Assembly (NCBI GenBank): GCA_023627715.1 | Contig: JAMAHW010000025.1 | Location: forward strand, 124,001 to 188,000 | Reading direction: 5' to 3' | Length of the DNA: 64,000 nt | Source: Periconia sp. R9002 | Lineage: Eukaryota; Ascomycota; Dothideomycetes; Pleosporales; Periconiaceae | Part shown: in pieces, positions 1 through 9,301 of the stretch | How positions within the stretch are numbered: the stretch's first letter is position 1 | Layout: every line of letters starts with the position of its first letter | Position numbers and translations under genes: made by a program | Notes under the pieces: generated by a model | What the model was told of the DNA's origin: nothing | Seen by the model: only the letters and a program-made list of their open reading frames with translations | The model's database searches: none

Positions 1-322
1 TCAGACGGAGCTTCGGAGAAGGTACGATTGTACTGGAAAGACTTTGTGACATATTGAACTGTTTGAATTAGTTCTTGATGTTCTTGGTGTATGGCTGTCA
101 CATACAATTCCAGCGATCTATCTTGTATCCGCTGGGTTTTGTGAAGCCGCGCCCAGCGACAAAACCCAGTGATGCAGTTACTACCATTAAACCTGCAACA
201 ACGGCTCCGAGAATAATGGTACTGCGCTTCGAAAGACCACCCTTCTCGCTTGCAACCGGTTCTAGGTCTCCCTTCTCACCATCTGCAGAGCCTGATAGAC
301 GGGAATATTTTGTGTCCGACAT
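1..322 (-). CDS. UstYa-family (DUF3328) protein, N-terminal part, cut by the window edge
   Basis: Only the first two exons are inside the window. Exon 1 (322-106) starts at MSDTKYSRL, has an acidic cytoplasmic leader and a membrane segment at about residues 37-57 (STIILGAVVAGLMVV...). A GTATGT donor at 105 and an AACAG acceptor at 59 remove a 47-nt intron, and exon 2 (58-1) reads YNRTFSEAPSD, matching the Y-N-x-T-F block that precedes the catalytic part of UstYa-like oxidases. The two HXXHC motifs would lie off the left end, so family membership rests on topology and this block. UstYa proteins act in oxidative cyclisation of fungal ribosomal peptides (ustiloxin, phomopsin, asperipin) and in a few other pathways. 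The gene is divergent from a second UstYa-like gene about 890 bp away. Confidence 0.7.
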
Positions 323-1214
323 CTTGACGTTTTGCAAGAAAATGTTCAACAAACGAGAAGTTATCCAAAAACGTTCAACAGACGTGAAGTTGTCCGGAAA
401 CGCGTGGAACCCGTAGTTGGGACGGATGTGCCACAGACAATCACTGCTCAGTTCCGTATTTTTTGATCAGTGTCAGTGGGACAAGGTTCCAAAAGCACCC
501 AGGCAGCAGTAAACGTGCATGTGCAAAACTTCTTTCAAGATTGGACTTATTCTTTTGGTCCATTCGGGTGGGTAATCAATGATCCTCCTCGCCGGGTACC
601 CCTGTATCTCATGGGAGCGACCGTGCGACTACCCGGATGATCAGCTCGGGCGGAATCGCCTACATATTTGATTTCATGGTCTAGTACCAAAATAGTAAAG
701 ATATATCATCAACCTTGAACTTTACAAAGCATTTTATTCGATTTGTAAAACCACCTTTCCCATATGCGATAGATGTGGGGCGAAATGGTTATGTTTTCAT
801 TGGCGGAACAGCAATTTCCACCTGGAGCCCAGGCAAGAAGAGTGCCTCACAGACCACTGCCCGCATCATTGTTTGGACAGTCGCGTCATATCTCGCAGAG
901 ACGTATGCGGGGGACCCGCTAAAAGTCGGAATGAAACATGGCAAGGATGGATATGCAAAGTCATTGCACGGTTTCACTGAGCTCTTCGGAGACCGAAAAC
1001 TGCAGGGTATATTGCAGCGGCCCCAGCTCTGCAGGAACAGCCTTTCGTTCAGCTTGCAAGGATGCTGCTGCGACACGGCGTAAACCCAAAACAAGTGGTC
1101 GTCCAGGCCACTTGTTTGCTGAAGAGTGCAGACCTGTGATCACACGCCTAGAGCATATTCGCCTCCGTTCGTCGAGCGACGAGATTCTCGCAGTGACAAT
1201 GCCAGTGAAGCAAA
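323..1214. promoter_or_regulatory. Divergent intergenic region between two UstYa-like genes
   Basis: These 892 bases separate the start codons of two UstYa-family genes transcribed away from each other, so they probably hold both promoters. Several overlapping open frames at 715-1264 show no recognisable protein and no supportable splice structure. An inverted CCCG/CGGG pair with an 11-nt spacer (632-650) is the kind of site Zn2Cys6 regulators bind, but it is short and could be chance. Confidence 0.45.
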
Positions 1215-1925
1215 ATGTTTACTGCATCGTCTCCAAAGTACGAACCGCTATTCCACGTGAATGATGCGGCGTCTTCAAGCATCACAAGACGTATCCTTCT
1301 CTTGTGTATTTGTACGTTCATCTATGTATCCAGCTTGTACCTCGCCTTCAGTGCCGGCAAGAGCGCAGTATCAGATCCCAATTTAATCCAAGGTATGCTT
1401 TCCACAATCCCCACCACCAGCCCACTAATTGTGAACAGTGGCATACTCTTCCAAAACGCTCCACTACAACCGTACATTTGCCAACCCGCCAGACAACCAA
1501 ACAAACGCAGCATGGCATGAACTGTACCCCAGACGAGGTACATTCTTTACGCATGCCCCAGAGGCTCCTCAGCGCTCGACATTATCAGTCTTCCATCAGC
1601 TTCACTGTCTGGTACGTATATACCTCCCGAGAATAGATATTCGCGATGCTAAAAGATAAAGGACGGTATCCGGCATGCGTATTGGCAAGCAATGAACGCT
1701 GCGTTGGAGGGGGAAAAGCTAGACGAGAAGGATATACCGATGATGTCGTCGCCATCACACGTGCGTCATTGCATTGATCTCTTGAGACAGAGCTTGATGT
1801 GCAATCCAGATCGCACGGTTGAGGTCAAGGACGACAAAGGCGGTGTTCTGGGGTTTGGGACTACCCACAAGTGCGTCAATTGGAGCAAGATGATTCGGAA
1901 AATCGAGGAGTGGAACGGAGTGTGA
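1215..1925 (+). CDS. UstYa-family (DUF3328) oxidase-like protein
   Basis: Three exons (1215-1392, 1439-1611, 1662-1925) join in frame to 204 aa. Residues 27-46 form one membrane segment after a short N-terminal tail. The C-terminal part carries both family hallmarks: HQLHC at 112-116 and HVRHC at 150-154, that is two HXXHC motifs, likely metal or cofactor ligands. The linking DGIRHAYW block and the closing THKCVNW are also typical. Proteins of this family, first characterised as UstYa/UstYb in ustiloxin biosynthesis, catalyse oxidative cyclisation on ribosomal peptide cores and occur in pairs next to P450s. Here one partner is divergent (1-322) and a P450 follows about 470 bp downstream on the same strand. 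The motifs are seen; the substrate is unknown. Confidence 0.9.
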
Positions 1926-2394
1926 TAGACGCGCAACGGGACATATCCGGAAACAAACCTTTTAATAACTTTGTGCTTGTGAAAAACAGTGATACTACAT
2001 TGTTTATCTTACGTGCAATTCGTTGCAGTATAAAGTTCGGATCTCTGTATCTTGTTCTTTTCACCAAGTCGATGGATGGCTCGTAATTTAATTCCACATG
2101 GCTGGGTTACTAACAACTCACGCCTTCTGCTTCATTTAGCTCGTTTAGACAGAGGGGGAGGTAGTCAAGCCAACATGTCCCCTCCCTAAGGGGCTTGGCG
2201 ACCTGTACCACTACACGACTACTTGGCAAGATGGGACTTTTCACTGTGGGGGCTGAATAGCTTACCAGCCTAGTCAGAAATACTCTGTCAATATGTGGAT
2301 GCCAGCACCCCGTAAAGGCGGGGTCTGCATTTGCTCAGCCATACACTCTACCTTTTGCCTTATTGCGTGGTGTGAGAATAGTTCCAGAGCGAGA
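1926..2394. other. Intergenic gap between UstYa-like gene and P450
   Basis: About 470 bases hold the 3' end of the UstYa-like gene and the promoter of the P450. I see no gene. The open frame upstream of 2395 (from an ATG at 2293) looks like leader rather than protein. Confidence 0.4.
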
Positions 2395-4270
2395 ATGACA
2401 TACCACCTTTACTATTGTGTGCCCTGCTTTCTCGGGGCGCTCTCACATTTGGTGTATTTTCGTCATGGCGAACACCACTTGTATTCGCTTGTGTACATGA
2501 AAATAGCTCTACTCTCACCTTGTGTCGTTCTAGTGGCGTTGCGAGTATGTGGCGCATATAGCCCACAGACACTTGCGCATGTGTTGCGGCTGCAACTTTT
2601 GTACATCTCTTCCATCTGGATTAGCATGCTACTTTATCGCTCGTCTCGTTTTCACCGTCTCTCCCAGTTCCCGGGGCCCCTCCTCTGGCGCCTAACGAAG
2701 TTTACGCAATCTCTGACCAACCTCAATTCGGTTGGAATGAAGAATCTGGACAGACTCCACCGTGAATATGGAGAATATGTGCGAACGGGTAATTCGTCTG
2801 TAGTCTGTTGAATTCTAGAGTTCTTCACTGACGAAATACCTTGCAAGGCCCCTCAGAGATTTCCATTACGGACCCGGATTCGCTGTCGAAAATCCACGGC
2901 GCGGGGTCAAGTTGTATTCGCGCGCCGTGGTCAGATATGGCTGCACCGCTCAAATCCGTCTTCGAAACGAGAGTGAAGTCCCTGCATGACAAACGACGGA
3001 GGGTCTGGGATCGTGCCTTGTCCAGCAAGTGTCTCGCGGATTACCAGGTTCGCATCGCCGCACACGTGAATGAGTTGGTATCCCAGATCTACAAAAGAGA
3101 TGGAGCACCGTGGGATGCTTCGGAGTGGTTCAAGTACTTCAGCCTGGATGTGGTTGGTGATGTGGGTTTCTCTGAGAATTTTGGCATGTTGAGTAGTGAG
3201 AGGAATAGAGAGGCAGTTTCAATTTTGGAGGAGTGTCAGCAAGGGCTTCCGATTATGGGACCGCTGCCGTGGATGTTTCCGATCCTTACGGGCTTGCCCA
3301 TTGTTTCGAAACCATTTTATCGTATGGTGAATTGGTGCTACGAACGGACAAAGCAAAGACAAAAGGTTGGTCAGTTCTCATGTGAATTGACCCAGCTAAC
3401 ACGGTGATAGAGAGACGTTTTGAGTAGTGATATAATGGGGGCTTTGTTGAGTGATGTAAGTCTTCTATGTATCGAATTGATTCATATAGCCCCTCCCAGC
3501 ACAGCATATCGAATCGTTGAAAGCAAATTAAATACTTCTTTTTGGCCATCACTTACCTGTAAGATAGGATAGCAGCGGAAACGATCGAGATGACTGGCTA
3601 GCTGGCGACAGCCGTATAGTCATTGCTGCCGGAAGTGCTGCCGTGGCCTCTACACTCAGTTTCAGTTTGTATCATCTCATCCGAGACAAAGGCCACGTAA
3701 TTGCAATTCGTAACGAAATTCTACGCGAGGAAGCTTACAAAAGCTCTACGATGTCTTATCTGGATGCGTTTATAAATGAGATTCTTCGTCTGTACCCACC
3801 GAACCCATCCGGTTTTCTTCGCCTGACTCCGAAAGCGGGTATCCATATTGGCAACCGGTACATCCCTGGCGATACCACCATATGCACGCCTTTATGGAGC
3901 TTGCACCGCTGTAAGCTCTCTATAATTCTTTTGTATGTTAAGAACATGCTTACATATGTTTTCAGCAGAGAGAAATTTTGTTGATCCGTTCAAGTTTCAG
4001 CCAGAGCGGTGGACGACGAAGACCGAGATGGTTATTCACAAAGAAGCGTTCATACCGTTTGGCTGTGGGCCGTATGCATGCATCGGTAAGAAGCTAGCCT
4101 TAATGGAAATTCGGACAGCACTTGTCGAGCTTGTAAAAACCTTTGATTTTGATTTTGCTGAATTGCGGAGTGGGGAAAATTTTCTAGGGCGGACTAGAGA
4201 TACATTTACTTTGTTAGCGGGTGAATTGCCGGTGGTAGCGACAAAGGCATCCTTTGATGCTGAACTCTAA
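2395..4270 (+). CDS. Cytochrome P450 (fungal, membrane-anchored), UstYa-associated
   Basis: Five exons (2395-2788, 2848-3365, 3411-3455, 3568-3910, 3966-4270) give 534 aa. The start at 2395 is preferred over the in-frame ATG at 2293 because the protein then opens with the HLVYFRHGEHHLY block seen at the N terminus of many fungal P450s. Hydrophobic anchors lie in the first 80 residues, followed by the proline hinge (FPGPLLW). The ExxR motif EILR is at about 390-393 and the heme loop FGCGPYACIG places the Cys ligand near 472. The I-helix is unusual: it reads AGSAAVAS where relatives have AGSDTTAA, so the acid and threonine used for oxygen activation are missing. The gene follows a UstYa-like oxidase on the same strand, suggesting a role in the same pathway. 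A normal hydroxylase role should not be assumed. Confidence 0.88.
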
Positions 4271-4726
4271 GGAATCTCGGAAATTACGGCTTATGCTTCG
4301 TGTACAGATGCCTCCAAGTGACACAAAAATAGGGGCATGGCTTTGCGGAGCTCTGTTTATCTTACAGCGATTTTTTGAATACAGAGTCGTCATCGCTTCC
4401 ACGTCTTATAACGGAGAGTGTCCTTTGTAGTAAACCAGGGTGGGTAGGCACGCAGCACCACCATTAAGCTTTTTTTCATCTCAAAACATATCGATAGTTC
4501 CAATCGAAATCGTCAATGTTCAATAGAATGTTAATTGATGAATATAGGATATGAATACGAAGGTAAACGCTAGGCTCTACAAAGCTTAGCGCGCACACAT
4601 AAGAAAAAAAACGATAGCACTGAGGTATAAGAAGTGGTGGATGTCACCACATCCCGGCATGAACAAACCGCCCATCGAAGGCAGGCCGATCGCGAAAAAA
4701 AATAAGCTTGTATGCTTGAATTGTAT
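4271..4726. other. Intergenic gap, nothing recognised
   Basis: About 450 AT-rich bases lie between the P450 stop and the tRNA gene. I see no protein-coding or RNA gene beyond short shadow frames. The 3' part carries an A8 run on the plus strand at about 4695-4702, which is a T8 run in the sense of the tRNA and may be its terminator. Confidence 0.5.
4695..4702 (-). terminator. Likely Pol III terminator of tRNA-Gly
   Basis: A run of eight T residues in the sense of the tRNA lies about 25 nt past its 3' end. Pol III terminates at such runs. Confidence 0.5.
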
Positions 4727-4806
4727 TGCGTCCATCGGGAGTCGAACCCGAGCCCTTCGCTCACTCTCATGGAAGGCGAAGATCCTAACCGCTAGACCAT
4801 GAACGC
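4727..4806 (-). tRNA. tRNA-Gly (anticodon TCC) with a short intron
   Basis: Read on the minus strand, the acceptor arm GCGTTCA pairs with TGGACGC with one G-T wobble and an A discriminator base. The D arm GGTCTAGCGGTTAGGAT and the T arm with TCGGGTTCGACTCCCGA (B box GGTTCGACTCC) are intact. The anticodon stem TTCGC/GCGAA encloses 15 bases. With a canonical 7-base loop the anticodon is TCC (plus-strand 4771-4773), leaving about 8 bases as an intron just 3' of position 37. The mature length would be 72 nt, usual for tRNA-Gly. A T8 run downstream fits a Pol III terminator. Confidence 0.88.
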
Positions 4807-5074
4807 TTTTTCATGCTTTGTATCGCTTGTTGTTGAAAAATTTCTGGTTTACTACTATTATATATCATAGAGAATTTAGATATTTTGAACAGTACAAATA
4901 CTACCTAAGCTATCTTGGCCTAGTTTAAAAAAAGTCTCCAATAAGCGGAGTGGGTAAACATTGTAGAATAGTGGAAAATTTTTAGTTAAAACAAATCATG
5001 AAATAAAATATGAAAGGTATAAATTAATTATCCCACAGTATTGTGATACTCTCAGTATGGGCACAGGCAAAAAA

Positions 5075-6861
5075 TTAGTACGGCCATATCTTGTGCATCT
5101 CTTCACCCGATTTACCATACTCTGCACAGTGAGCTATGAACATTTCAATGAGTTCCTTATTGTGCTGCTGCTTCTCCTCAAAGTCAACACTAGGGGCAAT
5201 CCAGCCTTCGGCATCGGTACCCAGAAGTTGTCGGGCGAGCTCATAGATCTTGTGGTGGTCCCGGTATTTTTGAAATTCATGCTCGTACCTCTCAATCTCA
5301 TCCTCGCTGAAATTGCATGGGCAGTCGCCGGATAATCCAGCACCAGTCCAGAGTTCGGCTATTCCAATCAGACAAGCACGAAGAGGTACGATACCCTCTT
5401 CCCACGCTTCTCCGCAACGGATGTAGAGTTGGCGGAAGAGGCGGTGAAGACGTAGCGCTCTGAGGACATTCTTGTTCTTGAAACCGCTGGCAGCCTCGTA
5501 ACCCTTACCCATCATTGTTTGTTTGTGTTTGAACTTGACAATCGCTTGATCATTGTCGTCCATTTCGTCGATGTTCTCTGGGAGCGTTGGTACCTCGTTC
5601 CCAAGCTCGTAATCCTCGCCAATAGTTATGAGTTCGGGGAAGCGAACTTGATAAAACAACGGGGCTACCACGATAGATTGCCAATCAATAAGCGAGACGA
5701 CTTGGGTGGGATCTTCATCAGAAACATAGATGTTTCCCAGGTGTAGGTCGGTATGCCACAAGGTCGGCCATGCAAAGCGTCCAGGAAGAGTGTCAGCGTC
5801 CATCTTCAGAAAGACCTCTTTAGCCATCTTCAAGACGGCAATTTGTTCCTCAGTAGAGCCTCGTGGTGGTCCATAAGGCACGACTTTGGGATTATGTTCG
5901 ATACGAGCAATCTCACGCTCAGCAAGCGCAACACCAAAAGCAGGTAGAGTAGGCCCTAATGATAGGATTATTAATTAAGAAAGGGAATTGGTTCAGTAAT
6001 TCTCACATGGCCCTCGGTCAAAGCGAGCCTGTACAAACTCCGGTTCATCCTTGCTGAACCATGACCGCTCGCAAGACGGCCCGATGCAAAATTGGCCAGA
6101 AGGGTCCATCTCGGGCGCCAGAGGTTTGTACTTGTCCCCGGCCTCCATGGACTCACGGAGGTAAAGATTTCCATTTGCCGGGAAAGCAACCGCCGCAAGA
6201 TCAGCTTCAAAATTGCATAGATTTCTGATAAATTCAAGACGATTTATATCTTCCATCTCCCCCCATTTTTTGACCAATTGACAGCCGACAGCCTTCTCCA
6301 TTATGATATATTCAGCACCGACTGGGTTCGAAGGGTCGGCATTCCATGCCAAGAGTTTGGGAACAGAAACAGTGGTATGATCATGCACTATTGGCGAATT
6401 GATTAGTTGCGAGCTTTTCTTTCTAAAACTTGGAGGTCATACGGTATTGGAGAACAGCTGCTTCAGATGCGGTAAGGTACTTAGGGGGTCCAGCAATAGA
6501 GAATGGGAGTTTAGCAACAACCTCAGTCCCATCCTCTTTTCTCATGAGTAATGCTTTGCTGAAGCCACCTTCCATTTTCTCGATTGTGCGAATAGGCGAT
6601 TTACTACTACCGACAGATGAGGCTACAGCGCATAGCTGCTCCAAGTCGAATTCCAGGTATCTTCGGTCGCATGATTCCTTCTCCCTGACCAAAAAGCGAC
6701 CATTCGTATATTTGAATAGCTCCTCGCGACTAATTCTCTCACCTATAACAGCTTCATCAAATAATTGTATTACGTATTGTATGATCCTTACCCCGACAGA
6801 GTATCGAGAGGGTTCTAGATGAGCTGGATAATATCACATGCTTGCCTCTCCAGATTTTCAT
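5075..6861 (-). CDS. AIM9-like mitochondrial phosphotransferase (APH/aminoglycoside-phosphotransferase fold)
   Basis: Four exons (6861-6792, 6742-6443, 6387-6007, 5955-5075) join in frame to 543 aa. Exon 1 encodes a basic, Ser/Arg-rich start (MKIWRGKHV...SRTLSILCR) that looks like a mitochondrial presequence. Next come the ELFKYTNGRFL block and a nucleotide-binding lobe (GGFSKALLM, EVVAKLPF), then the catalytic loop HTDLHLGNI at about 318-326 and the metal-binding SLIDWQ near 339-344. This order and the FKYTNGRF and FDRGPW blocks match the fungal family named after yeast AIM9 (altered inheritance of mitochondria), whose substrate is not well defined. It is not an antibiotic-resistance gene by context. 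It lies between a tRNA and an esterase, with no sign of belonging to the UstYa group. Confidence 0.85.
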
Positions 6862-7964
6862 GCTTATAGATGGAATTGAAAACAAGGATGTCATCTTTGT
6901 GTATGAAACTTTGCTGAAAACTGGTTTCCCAGTGACGTGAATGTGTTATCAAACCAAATCTAAGTACAGACGACCTCTAGTTTCGGTGCATAAGGAACGC
7001 GGCTGTAGCAATCATACTTTCCACGCACACGTAAACATGACCGTGAGCGAGGTCTCTATGGAGATTGGTAGAATAGACGGATGTAAATGAAGCAATGGCG
7101 TGGCACTCTAGACGGTCAAATCAGTTGGGCACTCACGGTGAGACAAGACTGGGGTGAAGGAGGAAGAGATTGATGAGATGACCGAGGGTAAGCAAGGCGC
7201 TTGGACCCTGCTGGGAATGTCCACCAAAACGCGTCGCGTCTCCTGCATTTGAACACTTCTCCCGACACGTTCCCCTCCCCCCGTGTTACAGCAAAAATAG
7301 GAGCCATACAAGACTATCAAAGCGAATGGGCTCCTGAGTTGATGACTCACAAATGAACTTACTCTTGCGGTTAACAGCTCGTCCGCCCTTCCGCCCCTGA
7401 TTATTTAGCGTGCGGTATCACCTTCTCGGCTCGGCTGAGCGTAAAGACCCATGCTTCATCCAATTATGACGCTGCGATGACTATCGCACGGAAAGGACCA
7501 CTTCTTATTTGCTGCGGGGCGTTTCCGCGCATGACTGAGCCCCAGCTAGTCCCTCGATAAAAACCGGCGCTGTGTAGCACATTAAAGTCTGAATGCAAAA
7601 GATGCGCAATTCATTAATCATCAGTTTTTGACCACTAAGAATATGTCCATGCTTTGCGGAGTGAAGGCCCTTGTGCCCTTCCGAAGTGGGTTGATGATGC
7701 TTCCGTTTTGGTCTTTGAGGAAAGTGAATGTGCTAATGTCACAGCATAGTATGTATAGCAAAGTACCATGGAAACACCATCTGGGGCGATAGGGAATCAT
7801 ATAAAGGTAAAGCGAGTGGACCATACTGAGACTGTTGTAATCAGAGCTGCAGAACTCTTCAACAAGCGCTACTTCGAATATTTGCTATCCATTGATTTTT
7901 GATATTCAGGCATCATCTGCTATACAACAACTTCATATTTCCGAACCACGAAATCATCCTCAAC
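6862..7964. other. Intergenic region between divergent AIM9-like and hydrolase genes
   Basis: About 1.1 kb holds the promoters of two divergent genes. Short open frames at 7108-7350 and 7621-7824 have no recognisable content. I see no RNA gene or repeat. Confidence 0.45.
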
Positions 7965-9057
7965 ATGTCAACCACCCAAATGATCGAGTCCTCTCCAACC
8001 TGGCCTGGTCCTGACAAGACCATTTTCGACCCCTTTACCATCCACCAAGTCACCTACAAAACTATCGACGAACATTCCATCCAAACCGCCGTCTTGATTC
8101 CTAAAGCCCTATCGCCAGGGCAGCACCCTATTGTCATCAACATGCACGGCGGCTTCCTCACCATGGGCCACGCGCTTTTCGCCCCGTTCTTCGCGCCGTG
8201 GCTGGCTGACATCATCACGTCCAATAACGCAATCTGCCTTTCTATCGATTACCGTCTCCTCCCCACCGCGCGCGGCGTGCGCGACGTTCTAGAGGACCTT
8301 GAGGACTTCTGGACTTGGTTTAAACAGGATTTCTCCAGCGTCTTGAACGGACTTGCACCAGGTCAGGACATCGATTTCGGGAAAGTGATGCTGACGGGTG
8401 GGTCTGCGGGGGGTTATTGCGTCCTTCAGACGGCGCTGTCGCATCCGGACGAAATCAACGCTGTGGCGATGATGTACCCGCTCATCGATCTCAAGGACGA
8501 TATGTTCACCAAGGGACCTGCAGAGGGTGCGACGGCGTTGGGGTTACCTTTAGAAGCGATGATGAGCGAGGACGAGGCGCCTGCGTGGGCTAAAGCAGAG
8601 AGGGAGAAGAAGGAGTGGCGCAGTAAAGCTGGATTCGAACTGACCCCGCCCAGTGCTGGTCTCACGCAGTATGGCAGCATCTATGAAGAGGTGTGGAATC
8701 CGCTGGGGAGCGAGGACGTGGGTATTTTCCCGCTGGAAAGGATTAGAGCGGGGGCGAAGGCGCCGGGGAAGATGTGAGTTTTGCTGCTTTATCTATTGTC
8801 TGTGAAATGTGGTGTGCATTGATTGAAACTGACTGTGTGTTTTTAGTTGGATATTGACCGGCGAAGCCGATTCTGTTGTTGTAGTCTCCTCCGTACGAAA
8901 GTCCGTCGCTTTGATGAGGGAGAAGTTGCCTGAGACTGAGATTCGGTATGACGAGGCTCCTGGTCAGGATCATGGATATGATATACTTAACCCGGACTGG
9001 GAGCAGTGGTCAGTGGGGTCTTTGGATTGGTTGAAGGACGCTTGGCTTAAGGGATAG
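7965..9057 (+). CDS. Alpha/beta hydrolase (HSL-like esterase, abhydrolase_3 type)
   Basis: Two exons (7965-8773 and 8847-9057) give 339 aa; a GTGAGT donor and TTTTAG acceptor remove 73 nt. The protein has the oxyanion-hole motif HGGF at 61-64, the nucleophile elbow GGSAGG at 145-150 (Ser147) and a C-terminal DHGYD with the likely catalytic His near 312. The acid is probably in GEAD near 276-278. There is no signal peptide when starting at MSTTQM, the first ATG of the frame, so it is likely cytosolic. Such enzymes cleave small esters, lactones or acylated metabolites; the substrate cannot be read from sequence. Confidence 0.88.
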
Positions 9058-9301
9058 CTTTACATATAAGACATTTCATTTATGATCACCTATGAGGTTC
9101 AAAATATTTGAGGTTGGAGACTTGCAAATTTAAAGTTGTTTACCTAACTCTGGTGCCTGCGACTATAGCATCACTCATGATTTTATTTTTCCTTGAAGAG
9201 ATTTTTCGTTGAGAACATGGCTACTCCTACATTCTTAACCACATACTCCTCGCCTAAGCAACCTCACCAACGCCCTTCTCTCACATACCCGATCGTACGC
9301 C

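Noticed and set aside
715..1264. Overlapping open frames on both strands between the two UstYa-like genes
   Set aside because: No known motif, no good splice sites and starts that are not ATG; they fit promoter DNA better.
4570..4770. Minus-strand frame across the tRNA
   Set aside because: It overlaps the 3' part of tRNA-Gly and has no protein features.
5075..6861. Antibiotic-resistance phosphotransferase
   Set aside because: The blocks match the fungal AIM9-like family with a mitochondrial leader, not a resistance enzyme.
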